The notes: generated from the sequence alone by a model not told the origin. 64,000 nucleotides of DNA from Kryptolebias marmoratus (GCF_001649575.2 NC_051450.1:18692435-18756434), one strand, 5' to 3'; shown: positions 1 through 11,385, numbered from the stretch's first letter. Program-made: numbers and translations.

Positions 1-329
1 ACTCCAACAGGTCGAGCACAACAGGAGGGAATAAAAGAAGAGTTTGGAAAGCAAAACGTATTGCTTCAATCGGTAGCTTATTTTAAAAGAACAGATTTTT
101 AGCCTTTAATCCGCGGAGCTGCGGGTCACAGTCCTGTTGGTGCTCAAGAGTGGCTTTTCTTCAATTAAACTTCGAAACAAAGCGGGATGGAAATCCATAC
201 AAAATGGGGTAAAAAAAAGGGGGAAAACAAGGCAAAATGGCGAGCTTTGTGCGCTCACCTTAAGAGGCAACGATTAGAGATGTTAGGGCTCTCTTTTTTT
301 TTACCCCCCTTTTCTTCATGAAAAGCAGC
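1..329 (-). other. skida1 3' flank / probable 3' UTR
   Basis: No reading frame is seen here. On the minus strand an ATTAAA hexamer (plus-strand TTTAAT at 105-110) lies about 220 bases after the stop and is the best poly(A) signal candidate. No minus-strand AATAAA is present. The true transcript end may lie outside the window. Confidence 0.35.
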
Positions 330-2456
330 TCAGTATTTCCTCGTCCTGTGAGCCTGCAGTGGGGGAGGGAGAATCTGGCCGCCTGGCTGCCACCTCCACA
401 CGGGGTGGGACGGAGGGGGAGGCCCGGGGCCCCTCAGCGAGCTCAGGGAGTACGCGGGGCACAGATCCCCGTCGCCGTCGACGGCGAGCGACGGGGGACA
501 CGGGAAGTTTGCCATCAGGCTGAAAGGCGCTTTGGCGGGCGACGCCGCGGCGCTGCGCTTGCGTCGGCTCGGGAGCTCCTCCGAGGTCGCTTCCTCGCAG
601 CCCGCGGGTCGCAAAGAGGAGGAGGAGGAGGAAGAGGAGGAGGAGGACGGGGAGGAAGAGGCAGTCTTGTTGGGTCGCTTTATCCTGGATGTTCGGGCTT
701 TTTTGCTCCTCTGCCCCTGAGGCCTGCAGGGTTTGCTGCTCTGCTCCCCCTCCTCCACGCTCGGGGCGTCCTGGCTGCATTCTTGAGGGCCGCAGGGGGA
801 CCTGGAGGCCACATCGGGACTTTTATCTCCTTTACATTTGACCACAGCGGCCTGGCTCTGGTATTCATATTCCTCCCAGCTTTCCTCCACTTTAACTTTC
901 ACATTGTGGAGGCTGAAAGGCGGCGTCCTGCCTGCGCCGTCCGGATGGGGGCCCGCGCTCACGGGGGTTTCATCTGGCTCGGGTTTTATTCTTTTCGGCG
1001 GGGTGCTCAGTCTCAGGCAGGTGCCTCTCGCCTCCTTTTTGTCCGCGCATTTCTGGAGCCTGCCGGAGTCCAACTGTGCGCCGAGTCCCGAGAGGCACTT
1101 GGTGGGAAGTCCCGGGGTCCTGCGTGAGAGGTGGGAGGCCTTAACCGGGTCCTGGCCCGGCGAGTAGGGGACCAGGTCATCCTCGGTCCGGTCCGGAGCG
1201 GCCTCGGAGGAGGCAGCGGAGGAAATGAAATTGGTTTCACAGCGTAAAAAGTCACATTTGGGATGTTTCCCGGGTCTGCTGTCTCCTGGTGGCGCCTCGT
1301 GACCCAGACTCCCGGGTTCCTGGTGGTTCTTGTACTGGAAGGTGGGCTGCAGAACCAAAGGTGCTTTACTGCCGCTGAGACCCACGCGCGCCCGTCGGAA
1401 CCGGATGCTCTGGACCGAAACACGACTGGAAACTGAGCTGGAGTCGGACTGAGAGGAGCAGCTCTCCTCCTCCTCCTCCTCCTCCTCCTCCGAACTGACG
1501 TCTGAACTTTCCGTGTCATCTTCATCCTCCTCCTCCTCCTCGTCCTCCTCGGAGCCGCTGCTGCTGGTGGAGAACCCGGAGCCGAAGTCCGAGTCGGGAC
1601 AGTCCGAGTAGGTGCTGGACTCGGTGTCGCTGCTGAAGCCCTCCGGGGGCTGATGGTGGTGATGATGGTGGTGGTGGTGATGGTGGTGGTGGTGGTGGTG
1701 AGGTCTGGGGTCCAGGTAGAAGTCCGGGCTGAGGTGGAAGGCAGTTTTGGGCTGGAGGAAGAGCACGGGCGGTGTGTGCAGATGATGGTGCGCGTGTCTG
1801 CTCCTGCCGGCCCCCTCGCGCCTCCTCTTCCTTTTGTGAAGCAGGTCGGAGTGAAACAGCAGCGGCTGCCGGAAAAACGCGCGCCTTTGGCTCCAAGTGA
1901 CGCAATTCCCTGCGTTTTTCTCGGTTTCGTAGTTTTTAAAGTGTCTGTGGCCGGACTTGGCCGTGGAGCGGTGGTTCCGCCCGCGCGCTTTGTGGTAAAA
2001 TTGAGGTAGTTTGGAGTCGGCGAGGCGCGGAGGCAGCTCTGTCCTCGGGACGCCGCGCAAACTGAGCCAAAGTTTCTCCTTCCACAGTTCCTCCTCCTCC
2101 TCCTCCTCCTCGTCGTCGTCCTTCTTCTCGTCGTCCTTCCTGCGGGTGGACCTCAGCACGCGCTCCGTCTTGCAGGAGACGTACAGAGCCTCCACGTCCT
2201 CCCGCGAGATGAGCGTGCATTTGGCGGCGTGGAAGGCGATGGAGTTGATCGCCTTGAGCTTGCGCAGCTCCTCCAGGTCGCACTGGTGCTTCTTCACGCG
2301 CAGGTGGTCCATGCGCTTGTGCACCGTGGTCCGGGGGATGTTCTTCAGCAGGTCGGTGAAGACCTGGGACAAGGCGAACATCTGCTTGCCTTTGATGAGC
2401 AGGTACCCCAGCCTCACGCCTTGCATCTCCTCGAATCCGCACTCCAGGTCTCCCAT
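330..2456 (-). CDS. skida1: SKI/DACH domain-containing protein 1 (single coding exon)
   Basis: The 708-codon frame starts at ATG 2456-2454, with A at -3 and G at +4, and ends at TGA 332-330. Residues about 5-100 form a Ski/Sno/Dac (DHD) domain, including the motif [10 protein letters not shown] and the stretch [20 protein letters not shown]. Low-complexity tracts follow: acidic at about 108-125, exactly 16 His at 253-268, Asp/Glu-rich at about 300-332 and poly-Ser at about 601-615. Basic clusters such as RIKRPNK suggest nuclear import. Two sites fit the SUMO consensus: Lys491 in IKPE and Lys522 in VKVE. The C-terminal PVWRWQPGG segment looks like a genuine conserved end, so I see no truncation, although the protein is shorter than the human one (about 900 residues, from memory). 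Ski/Dach proteins are nuclear transcriptional cofactors, but SKIDA1's exact role is poorly known. It lies divergent to mllt10, as in human. Any 5' non-coding exon is unresolved. Confidence 0.93.
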   Translation of the reverse strand: MGDLECGFEEMQGVRLGYLLIKGKQMFALSQVFTDLLKNIPRTTVHKRMDHLRVKKHQCDLEELRKLKAINSIAFHAAKCTLISREDVEALYVSCKTERVLRSTRRKDDEKKDDDEEEEEEEELWKEKLWLSLRGVPRTELPPRLADSKLPQFYHKARGRNHRSTAKSGHRHFKNYETEKNAGNCVTWSQRRAFFRQPLLFHSDLLHKRKRRREGAGRSRHAHHHLHTPPVLFLQPKTAFHLSPDFYLDPRPHHHHHHHHHHHHHHHHQPPEGFSSDTESSTYSDCPDSDFGSGFSTSSSGSEEDEEEEEDEDDTESSDVSSEEEEEEEEESCSSQSDSSSVSSRVSVQSIRFRRARVGLSGSKAPLVLQPTFQYKNHQEPGSLGHEAPPGDSRPGKHPKCDFLRCETNFISSAASSEAAPDRTEDDLVPYSPGQDPVKASHLSRRTPGLPTKCLSGLGAQLDSGRLQKCADKKEARGTCLRLSTPPKRIKPEPDETPVSAGPHPDGAGRTPPFSLHNVKVKVEESWEEYEYQSQAAVVKCKGDKSPDVASRSPCGPQECSQDAPSVEEGEQSSKPCRPQGQRSKKARTSRIKRPNKTASSSPSSSSSSSSSSSLRPAGCEEATSEELPSRRKRSAAASPAKAPFSLMANFPCPPSLAVDGDGDLCPAYSLSSLRGPGPPPPSHPVWRWQPGGQILPPPLQAHRTRKY
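1653..1700 (-). repeat. CAC/CAT triplet tract encoding 16 histidines in skida1
   Basis: Sixteen consecutive His codons, a mixture of CAC and CAT, encode residues 253-268. The interruptions by CAT suggest a tract selected at protein level rather than a pure, freshly expanded triplet repeat. Confidence 0.9.
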
Positions 2457-3060
2457 AGTCGCTCTCCGTGGATTATTTATTTATATATATAAATATATAT
2501 AAATTACCACTGAATGGCACAGAGGTGTGCGCGAGCTCAAGGCATCCTGCTCGCACCTTTAATCCATCCTCTCTGCTGCTGCTGCTGCTTCATGAAAACG
2601 CAAAGTTTGACAGTTAAATGGATCCGCTCCTCGCCGCGCGCCCCGGTCCCGCATGGTGGTGCTTGGGGGGAACGGATGGAGGAGCCGGGGCCGCCGCCGC
2701 CGCCTCCGCTGCCGCCGCTGCTGCTACCTGCCTCTGCCGGCTCCACTCCCCTTTCTGCTCGGCAGCAGGACAGAGGGGTAGGTGTAACACCGCTGCCTCA
2801 GCCAGAGGGATAAAATAGCGAGAAGGAGGGGAGAGAGAGGAAGGGAAAGGGGGTGGGAGGGAGGCAGGGAGGGAGGGAAGAGTGAATCGGAGAAATAGGA
2901 GCTAAAAAAGCAGCTGGGTTCTTCTGGCTGCTTGGCTGAGCGCCGCGGATATAAAAAAAATGACAAGAGGAGGAGGAGGTGGGCCGGTCTGGAGACACCT
3001 TCATCAATTAATGCTGCCGGAGTCGACGCCTATTGGACGCCGCTGACAGGTGATGCAATA
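2457..3060 (-). promoter_or_regulatory. skida1 5' region: AT tract, GC-rich block and GA-rich tract
   Basis: Just upstream of the ATG is an AT-only stretch (2472-2505). Beyond it is a GC/CpG-rich block with GCC/GCT triplets (about 2610-2760), then a purine-rich GGGA/GAGA tract (about 2819-2882). The position and composition suggest the 5' UTR and promoter of skida1. No TATA box or start site can be assigned with confidence, and an upstream non-coding exon is possible. Confidence 0.5.
2819..2882. repeat. Purine-rich (GGGA/GAGA) tract
   Basis: The plus strand here is almost purely G and A for over 60 bases, built of GAGA and GGGAGG units. It could bind GAGA or zinc-finger factors, or form triplex DNA. 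It lies in the presumed skida1 promoter. Confidence 0.7.
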
Positions 3061-3414
3061 AAAAAATGGATCTCCCCCTCCCCTCTTCCCTCCCACACCC
3101 TTTACCATTACGGTAGTTTACAAATGTCTGCAGTTTACGCAGAAAAGAAAACCCCGAAAATGCTGAAAGTTCACCCCCTGTTCCAGTGCATTACCAGAAA
3201 TAAAAAGCTCCAGCGCTGATTGTCATAATTAAACTGCTTTATCACAACAAAGGGAGCACTAAAGCAGAATACCTGTCATTTGTAAAACTTTTGCAGGCTG
3301 CTGCTTCACATCGAGGCTGATTAAATAATTAAAAAAAACTCTTAACACCTTTCCTTTCTCCTCCTGGACTGACGCACTTATACAGACCTTTAAAGGGACA
3401 CATTTCAACCCTTG

Positions 3415-3540
3415 GACATGATATTCTGAATATATCAAATGGTGCTGTTTAGTAGTCTTCCAAATATATTAAAAAACGCGATTCTGAGACGTGAGTCCGC
3501 ACGCAATGTCAACAAAGCAACTAAATCCTCAGAAAACTAC
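3415..3540 (-). repeat. Dispersed repeat family B, copy 1
   Basis: Reverse-complementing this stretch gives the family B core: a GCTTTGTTGACATTGCGTGC-like segment, then a GGA-AA-CTAC element. It matches the copies at 9.05, 10.6 and 32.95 kb by eye. The class of element is unknown. Confidence 0.6.
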
Positions 3541-4017
3541 AACTGACCTATATAGGGCTGGCATGATGTGCGTAGGTAAACAAATAGTTGTAAAATCTAA
3601 ATGAATAAATGTATTTATGCATCCTCCCGTCATTCCTTTTGCACCTTTAATGTGTTCTGTTTTGCGCGCGGATAAATAACAGTTACCTCTAATGATCATA
3701 TTAATGGCGATGATGTGAATTCCGCCGCGTTTTAATAAGAAAGCAGGGTTCTGTTGAACCTATTGTGTTATTTACACAAGCAGCAGGGGAGGAGTGAAGC
3801 CGGGGTTGCTTTTCCCCCGCACACGTTTTTATTCTGAAGGCGACTTGAAATCAGATAAATCAGAACTGCGCCAAAAAAAATATTTACGCAACACATTTAG
3901 GAACAATTGTAAATTATTTCCTGAATTGCGATTTGCTCCTAAACCGATGCATCAGGATTTAAATCAGTTTTACAGTGAAACAATAAAAGGAGGGTTGCAA
4001 GAACAAACATAAAACCT

Positions 4018-4043
4018 ACACACACACACACACACACACACAC
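4018..4043. repeat. (CA)n microsatellite
   Basis: Uninterrupted CA dinucleotides, 13 units. Confidence 0.95.
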
Positions 4044-5844
4044 CTCTTGGAGGAAACCGTACGATTCTACGACCCTGGTGCCAAACATTTTTGCACACGT
4101 TGTGTCTTTTGCGCCTGAGCTCGCTGCGTCAAAACCCCAAAACATGTGACGCTTCGGAGAACTTGCACACGAAGTCGTAACCTGAAACGCGCACACCTCA
4201 TCCATCTCCGCACACCCGGGAGAGTCGCGCACGCAGGCTTTTTTAAAAAAAAGGGGGAAGAGGGAATGCAGCTGAAGGCACCACCCGCTGTGCTCTGCAC
4301 ACAACACGAACGTATGATTGGTTAGCAGTTTTTAATCGTGATAGTCCTGCGTTACAATGGCTGGGTCGTTTTACCCAAAAAGCTTACTTTCTTTGCTTTG
4401 GTGATCTGTTAAACCCGCGGGTCCCTCGTGGCCCCTTCCAGCACGAGCAGCGAGGGGGGTCAAACTCAAGACTGGGCATGCTCATCTCCACAGCCTGCTT
4501 TGCTGAATTTCCAGGCTCCATGTTTGGAAAAACACTGACCTCACCTCGGTGGCTCATCAACCAGCGTGCAACACGTTTTGTTTAAAAAAAGAAAAAAGAA
4601 AAAGACATATTTTCTATAGACTCATGAATTTTTACGCAGCGCAAAGTTAAGCCTGGTTATTAGAAGTGGGTCTCAGGACATGTGTGTGTGCCCCCCCACC
4701 TGATTTTTACTAAATGTATGTCTCCTTAACCATCTTATCAGGACTTCTCTGCAGGTCAGCTCGCGCTCATTTGGGGGCGATTTTCCTGACGTTTTATGCG
4801 CACAGTCTGCGCACAGGGGACAATAAGTAAATAGGCTAAATAAAAATTCCCCCCCACGTGCAGATTCTACATGACAGCAGAGAGACACCGGGTTTCACGG
4901 CTACAGGAGATGAAGTCAGAGGAGAGTCCGACCCTCAGAGGCAGCACACCGTGAGTTATTACAGGAAGAGATACCAAGGTTTGCCATTTTACGCCATTTG
5001 CGCTTCAGATGAGTTTTCCAACAGGAAACCCCTTTTTTTTGGTTTATACCTCTAATCACGTTCCACAGCAGTTTTCTCTGCAATGAAACTCATCATTCCA
5101 GTTTGTTCAAAAAGCATCAGACAATCACAACTCCCCTCATTTGCTTGGCGCGTTTGTTGCTTTCCCCACTCTCAAACTGATTAGTGACTTTTATTGTGAA
5201 AATCGCATTGCATCTGCGTCAGTGTGAAATTGGTAATAAAAAATATTAAATAAAGCAGGATAAACGTTTTTGCAATGGCTTAAAATCTGAGTAAAATGGA
5301 AATTGTTTGTCTTACAAACACACATGTCCCAAATAATATATGCAAACTAAACCGGAAAGTTACAAAAAAATGATAAGGATTAAAAATATAGATGACAAAA
5401 ATAAAACAATAATAAAGTAAAACAAGTTGTGTACAGCAGGGACATGAGTCTAATTAATACTGACATTAATTGAATTTTTCCAATGTGCTCCATGAGTTTG
5501 TAGAAACGGGTATTAATGAATAAATAAATCCATTATGTTTGTAAATGTGTTAATATTTCACCCATGTCCGGTAATAGAAACAAGCCTCAGGTGGAGAATA
5601 AAAATAACTTTATCACGTCACAAATTACACTATATTTAAATAATTATTAAATAATAAATAAATGTATTTCTAGTTGAGCTCTGGGGCTTGTTGTTAGATG
5701 TCAGGGGGGACTCTCCTCCACCTCCTCCCCCTTTTCTCCCGGGTCTGGAAAAACCGGCAGGGGCCAGAGAGAGGAGCGGCCGAAGGAGAGCCCTCCAAGC
5801 CCGGCTGCTTTCTGACCGCAGCCCGCTGAAAGCAGGTGACACCC

Positions 5845-5879
5845 GGTCCTGGTCCTGGTCCTGGTGCTGGTCCTGGTCC
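5845..5879. repeat. (GGTCCT)n minisatellite
   Basis: About six tandem hexamers of GGTCCT, with one GTGCT variant, inside a GC-rich patch (about 5700-5920). Confidence 0.85.
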
Positions 5880-6104
5880 GAGTGCCGGACCGGTCCAGTC
5901 TGCCACTGCATGGGACCCAACTGAAAATAAACTTCACGATGTAAAGAACTGAACAGAAGTGATGAAGAACAACGTGTTGACTTGAAGGTTTTATTGTCTT
6001 TTTGCAAACATCAGTCACCTCGGATGTGTTTTTATTCCTTATACACCAGATAAATTAAATAAATTAAAGGTCTATAATTCCTTGAAGGAATGCAGATCTC
6101 ACGA

Positions 6105-6305
6105 CAGAGATTTTGCTCAATATCTGTTAAATGAACTGACTTATAGTCAGTTTGCGTTGGGGGATTTTGATAAGCTGTGGCGGCCATCTTGAATCCAATT
6201 GACCCGAAAAGTTAATGGGTTGTAGATGTTCATCCAACGATTATTTCCTGCAGGATTCTTTAAAATCCGTCCAGTGTTTCAAGGGATATTTTGCTAACAG
6301 ACTCC
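6105..6305 (+). repeat. Dispersed repeat family A, copy 1
   Basis: It carries the family's order of signature pieces: GGCGGCCATCTTGAAT, GGTTGTAGATGTTCATCC, a TTTAAAATCCGTCCAGTG piece and the end motif GATATTTTGCTAACAG. The same pieces recur near 50.2, 56.2 and 61.0 kb. It looks like an old teleost interspersed repeat of unassigned class. Confidence 0.75.
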
Positions 6306-8250
6306 AGCAGGTAATTATAAGGCAGTATAGTTAGGCGAGGGACTCGTGCTCTCTGCTACGAATGCAACCAATCTATCTATGGAAAAAATGTTATTTTCTA
6401 GTTTATTATGTCTTTTATTATTTTTATTCTTCTCTTTTTTCCTTTGTCAGAGGTAAACAGAGGAAACTGTGATTAAGGTATTAGTGAACACACACACATA
6501 CACACACACACACAAAAATGGACACATTTTTTTATTTTCACATTGTTTGAAGCATCAATACTTATTTGATTTTTACATAAACAACCAAGCCTAAAATTCT
6601 CACACAACAAATCTTTATATAAAATCTTTGCTCCTATAAAAACTGCTTTTCCTGATTAGTTTTACTCCAGGATGTGGACTTCAGCTTTGCAGCTTTCCTC
6701 CAGTTTATTTAAAGCGCTCATCAAACTGAGGTCTCCTCCTGCAAGTCATTTGTTTCTACATTGAGTTTTATGGACACACTTGGTCGGAGAGGTGCTGCCA
6801 CTTGTAGGAGCATAGACTTTTTTATGACACAAACCCACTGCCCCACGCCAAAACAATGAGTTCCTCTCCAGCCCCCTGCTACCACCAGGAGAATGTGATT
6901 TTCCTTTGCAATCCGAGCCTGAAGTATGTGCGGACAGTGGTGGGGGAGGGCTCTGTTCACCTTTCACCTCGCCGTGTTGGGACTGTTTGTATTTTTTTTT
7001 TCCTCTCTTGGCCCTCTGTGACTAAGCTAAACAGGGATTAAACTGACTTCAGTTTTCTGTTTATAAAGGGAGCCCAACAATAAAATATGGAGTTCTCCGA
7101 ACGCAACCTGAAATTCTTTGAAAAAGACAATGAGAGGAAACAAAAACGCTTTCAGCTTCTTCAGAATATTACGCAAACTTTAAACTTATCGACATATATG
7201 CAGACTGTAAATGTTAAATAAATATGCACAAGGATTCAAAAGATTTGTGAGTCTCCCAAAAGGACGAAACAGCTGAAAGTTTGTTTAAAATGGTGACCGG
7301 CTGGTTTGAAGCGTAACTCTGAGGTTCACATACAGAAAACACCTCAAGCCAATCTTTATTCAGGCAGGGAAAACATATGTTTTAAGTCAAATGGTAAAGT
7401 TGGATTTAATTAACACTATTTAGTATCTCAGACCACTGCTTTGACACAACAAACCTGTTTATTTTATCTGGTAAAAATGATCTGAAAGCAATGAAATTAG
7501 GCTAAAAAAAAGCACCCAAATTCCATTTATTAGAGCTCAGTTGTTAAAGTTTCTAAGATCAGTCTGTGAACACCCTCCTTACACACACACACACATGCAA
7601 CACGTTTCTTTCCTTTTTCCACTTATGTAATAATTACTAAAAGGTGAACTTTGGTGTGATCTGCAGTAAAATGGCAGCTGTCCCTCAGAAAATACAAACA
7701 AACAACCAAACTTTTTTTTTGTTTGTTTTAGTTCTAATTCAGAAAGTCACACGGGGACTGCTGGTTTTATATCCAGAAACACAAGCTGTGAAAGTCTACA
7801 GAGCGTTGATCAGATAAGGATGAGTGTTTCATTTCTGCACGTTTTGCAAAGGTGGCCGAGTCAACAACAGGAGCAGAATGCACCAGAAAGATTTCTGCAA
7901 ACCCTTAAAAGCACAAGCTTTTAAATGGTATTAGGATCATGTGCAAATTGGGCTATTACTCAGATATTTAAGGCATTTGTTTAAAACAACATGAACAAGT
8001 CTGTAGCCAAATGATGCTGCAGTGGATGGTCAACTTGCACAGCAGACCTGCGACCACTGACGGCAGCTGAAGGCAGCTTGGCTTCAGGGATAAATGACAC
8101 AGAAGCTCTGAGAGCTACTTTTAAGACTCCAGCAGTCAGTGGAACCAAACAGCATCTGTGGTTTCCCTCTGACAACACAACATTAAACACTATTTGCACA
8201 GACTTTGACTTAATCAAAAGCAAGTTGTAAAAATTATTTACCATTTTCTG

Positions 8251-8600
8251 TATTCTCAGTAACTATATGGGGCCTTCCAGCGCTGCCCCCTCCTTTTGCC
8301 TCCCTTTGTTCTCTCCAGCTCTAATAGGTTTTCCCCTGCCACACACAATTCACTTTTTTTTTCTTCTTCTTTTTCCCCCAGCCCCTCACCCCCCCTTTTA
8401 GTGCAGGGTCCAGTGTCGACTGGAGCATTTGAGCAATTTGAAATTAAAGCAAACAATGGGCAGGCACTCCCAGGGACCTCTCGCTCGCCATATTACACGG
8501 AGGACGCTCGTGTGCTCTTGCACATTACTGGCAAGTCATTACGTTTCTCTGGAAACCGAGAGCAGGAGCACGCTCAAAGGAGCTGGTGATGCAAGCAGCA
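8251..8600. promoter_or_regulatory. Non-repetitive block, candidate enhancer
   Basis: Within AT-rich DNA, about 8400-8540 is balanced in base composition, free of simple repeats and dense in homeobox/SOX-like pieces (AATTTGAAATTAAAG, AACAATGG, CATTACGT). It has no coding sense. The enhancer call is inference only; conservation across fishes would decide it. Confidence 0.25.
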
Positions 8601-9034
8601 GCTGAGTGCTTGGAATGGCGTGTGTGTGTTTACGTGTGTGTGTTCTGCAGCATCCTTGGCAACAGCATGGGGAACTGTCAAAACAAAACTGTCTACTGAC
8701 ACGCTGATATGCAGCCTCATATATTCTTTTTAACATTCCTCTATTTATTTTTTTCCTTTTTGGAGGAAAGTAAAGTGTTCCCTCACTGAGAAGAATTTCA
8801 AATCGACTCGCTCTAAAGTCACAAAGCCTGAAACCTTTTTTCTGTTTCAGGATAATTAAAAAAATATATATATATTTTTTAAAACCAACCAATTTTAAGT
8901 TGATCTAGATCAATAAATCTTGTTTAAGGAACTCTATGCAGTATCATGAAAACTGGTCAAAGATCCACACACTATATTTCTTTTTTTTTTTTAATCATAT
9001 CCATAGTTAAAGTTTGTGAAACTCTGCCTGCTAT

Positions 9035-9265
9035 CACGTGTTTGTTTTACCTACGGAAACAGCCGAAGTGACTGAAAATAGGTCAACAACAGCGACTTAG
9101 ACGGAAGCGCCATTTGACGTATTGGTTCGTACTTACTCTGAAAAAGTTGCTTTGTTTACATTTAGTGCGTACCTGCATTTTAAAACCAAACTCCATCACT
9201 TGATATATTTCAGGACAACCTTTTTAATGTTTAATTCCATGGTTTGCAATAAGTACTCCCACCAG
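9035..9265 (+). repeat. Dispersed repeat family B, copy 2
   Basis: It has the family's order: TTTGTTTTACCTACGGAAACAG, a GACTGAAAATAGG piece, GCTTTGTTTACATTTAGTGCG, CTGCATTTTA, and an end with AAGTACTC. This is the most complete plus-strand copy. Confidence 0.7.
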
Positions 9266-10324
9266 AATTTTTTGCTCTTTTGACTAAACTGATTAAATGT
9301 ACGATATACTGTATGTAACAGTAAAACACACAACATATCAAATATATATATTTTTCAGCTCAGCAAACTTCAAATGTTATGTTTTTTTTACTGAAATGGA
9401 TGAAATAAATATTAAAATGAGCTACACTGAGTTTGTTTGACTGTTGTCTAAAAACAAACAATTTAATTGGTATAAAGTGGCATACATTTAAATTTTTTTT
9501 ACATAAAATCTGACATAAAAAATCTATTTTTGATCTAAATCAACTCTGAAGTGATGATTTATTTAACGTGGAAATTAAATTACTAGCTTCAATAAATCTA
9601 TTTTACCAGTTTGTTTACTGATTTGTGAATTTGCCTCAGTAAAATCAGTTCAGAGTGATAAATAAACTTATAATAGAAGCCTATATTAAAAGCGCAAAAT
9701 GTACTGGTTGTAATTATTCAGCATCTCAGCATAAATCCTTACATTAAATGGGATTAAAGTGACCCATTTAATGCTGTTGAATACAGTGGTTTACTAAAAG
9801 CTCCTGCAAATACAGCCAAGATCTATGCATTTACCCAACCAGAGGAACAAAACACTAATATTAATAACAGTAAGAATAACTCCTCTCGTTCTAATGCAAA
9901 AGAACAGTGTTGCACAACCTAAATATGGAAATTTAAACTGTAATTGTAGGCTAAATAATGGCACAGTTTTAAATGTATTGTGGAAATTTGGCCATCCAGG
10001 GCAATGTATCAAGGTGATCCAAAAACAACAACAAGACAAGAAAAACAAAAAAGCCATGTGAGGGGGTTTCTGTTACATCTGCCTGAAGGAATATTCATAT
10101 GGGAAAGCGTTCAAAAAGTCACAAAAATGCAACAAATGTTGGCTTTATTGTCATGCAAAACAATACAATTTTGCAGGCTTTCTGAAACAAAAAGTTTGCT
10201 GTCTGTATGTGTTTTACTTTATTGCTCAAGTCAAATAAAGTAAGAAACTAAATCTGCACATTTTCTTTCCTCATATTGAAAGTTAATGTGTCCTTAAATT
10301 AAAACTTTGTAAGCAAAATTAGTG

Positions 10325-10425
10325 CTATCTGCCTCGTGCGTTTGTTTACCTACAGAAACAGCCAAAATGACTGAAAGTAGGCCAAACTCTAAAGGTTTTA
10401 TTAGGCAGCGGTGTGTTTGAATGCC
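10325..10425 (+). repeat. Dispersed repeat family B, fragment
   Basis: Holds the family 5' piece (TTTGTTTACCTACAGAAACAG, then GACTGAAAGTAGG) without the downstream half. Confidence 0.65.
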
Positions 10426-10559
10426 GAACTCTGTCTTTACAATGCTCCATATTTGATTTCTATTCTTGACAGTAGTCCTACTCAATCTTTTCTCTTTTCT
10501 TTCACGTTAACTGCAAATTTAATTTTAAATTCCCATCTAAACATCTTCTGTGAGATTCT

Positions 10560-10740
10560 AGGCTTGTCCCTTCCTGCTATGTTTGTTTACCTACACAGTG
10601 CTTTGTTTACATTGAGCGCATACTGCATTTTAGATTGCATATCTGGAAAACTACTGGAGTAAACTCTTTCAAACTGGACTATTTGATGTAATCTTTTTAA
10701 TTGATTTCATAATTTGCGTTTAGTACCTTTAATTTATGTG
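10560..10740 (+). repeat. Dispersed repeat family B, copy 3
   Basis: Holds TTTGTTTACCTACA, then TGCTTTGTTTACATTGAGCG, CTGCATTTTAGA, GGAAAACTACTGGAGTAAA and a final TTAGTACCTTTAATT. It matches the inverted copy at 32.9-33.1 kb closely. Confidence 0.7.
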
Positions 10741-10904
10741 CAGAAACTGCACTTATTTGGCCATAAAATCGTAAAAGTAAATATTTAATTTCCTATCCAG
10801 ACCTATAATTAATTAATGCTGCAGTGAATTACCAGGCTTTCACCCTTAATTCATAAATTATCAGCATGTGACTGCAGTGAATTTGGCTGGGTGAAGTTAA
10901 ACTT

Positions 10905-11228
10905 TGCAGCCATGTGGGAACCAGCCGTTACTGGTCCGATCACGTGACGTCGACGTCACCGTGCGTCGTGACGCACTTCCTGCTCACTACGAAGTTCCCC
11001 CTCTGCTCACCACCGCGCTGTGACGGCGATGTTTTGGTGAGGGGGGGAAGGCAAAAAAAAAAAAAACCCTACTGCGTCGAAAAGGGACGTAAACACGTTT
11101 AAAACATGCCGTTTCGATCGAGCGGGACCTAAAGGTGGCGTTGCCGGGGAAACGACGGACGTCTCCGAACGAAGGTCTCCGAGCGGCTCTTTATGTATTC
11201 CTCCGCATGTCCGCCGCTTTCTTCGTAG
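10905..11228 (+). promoter_or_regulatory. mllt10: mllt10 CpG-rich promoter / 5' UTR
   Basis: CpG-dense DNA immediately precedes the mllt10 start codon in otherwise AT-rich surroundings. It contains the E-box CACGTG at 10941-10946, overlapping a perfect 16-bp palindrome GTGACGTCGACGTCAC at 10944-10959 with two CRE-like TGACGTC half elements. An ETS-type CACTTCCTG lies at about 10975-10983. There is no TATA box, as is usual for CpG promoters. The bases TTTCTTCGTAG directly before the ATG resemble a splice acceptor, so the ATG could lie at the start of exon 2 behind a non-coding exon 1. Confidence 0.65.
10944..10959. promoter_or_regulatory. Perfect CRE-like palindrome
   Basis: GTGACGTCGACGTCAC equals its own reverse complement. 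It contains TGACGTC and GACGTCA, the CREB/ATF core, twice in overlapping inverted arrangement, and lies 270 bases upstream of the mllt10 ATG. Confidence 0.7.
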
Positions 11229-11385
11229 ATGGTCTCCGGCGAGCGTTGTCTGACCGCAGAGCTGTCGACGAGTAACATGAAGGAGATGATCGGAGGCTGC
11301 TGCGTGTGCTCGGACGAACGAGGCTGGGCGGAAAACCCGCTGGTCTACTGCGACGGACACGGCTGCAACGTCGCCGTGCATCAAG
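11229..11385 (+). CDS. mllt10: mllt10 coding exon 1 (start codon, most of PHD1)
   Basis: The ATG at 11229 opens MVSGERCLTAE, homologous to the start of human AF10. The exon runs through the PHD1 zinc ligands Cys24, Cys27, Cys41, Cys46 and His51. The donor GGTAAG follows codon 52 plus one base (phase 1). The start context has T at -3 and G at +4; the later in-frame Met17 is the next candidate. Confidence 0.95.

Larger units (their letters stand above)
3061..8250. other. Intergenic DNA between skida1 and mllt10, part 1
   Basis: No gene is recognised. The stretch holds a minus-oriented copy of dispersed repeat family B (about 3415-3540), CA microsatellites (4018-4043, about 6488-6515, about 7582-7595), a GGTCCT minisatellite (5845-5879) in a locally GC-rich patch, and a copy of dispersed repeat family A (about 6105-6305). 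The rest is AT-rich unique sequence. Open frames here are short and show no domain. Confidence 0.6.
8601..10900. other. Intergenic DNA between skida1 and mllt10, part 2
   Basis: No gene is recognised. AT-rich DNA carries three plus-oriented copies of dispersed repeat family B (about 9035-9265, 10325-10425 and 10560-10740). The end of the stretch (about 10800-10900) is a non-repetitive block with TAATTAATTAATGC and CTTAATTCATAAATTA homeodomain-type pieces. It lies just before the mllt10 promoter and could be regulatory. Confidence 0.5.

Noticed and set aside
318..1127. Open frame of 269 codons on the plus strand
   Set aside because: Antisense shadow of the GC-rich skida1 coding exon; Arg/Gly-rich low complexity and no domain.
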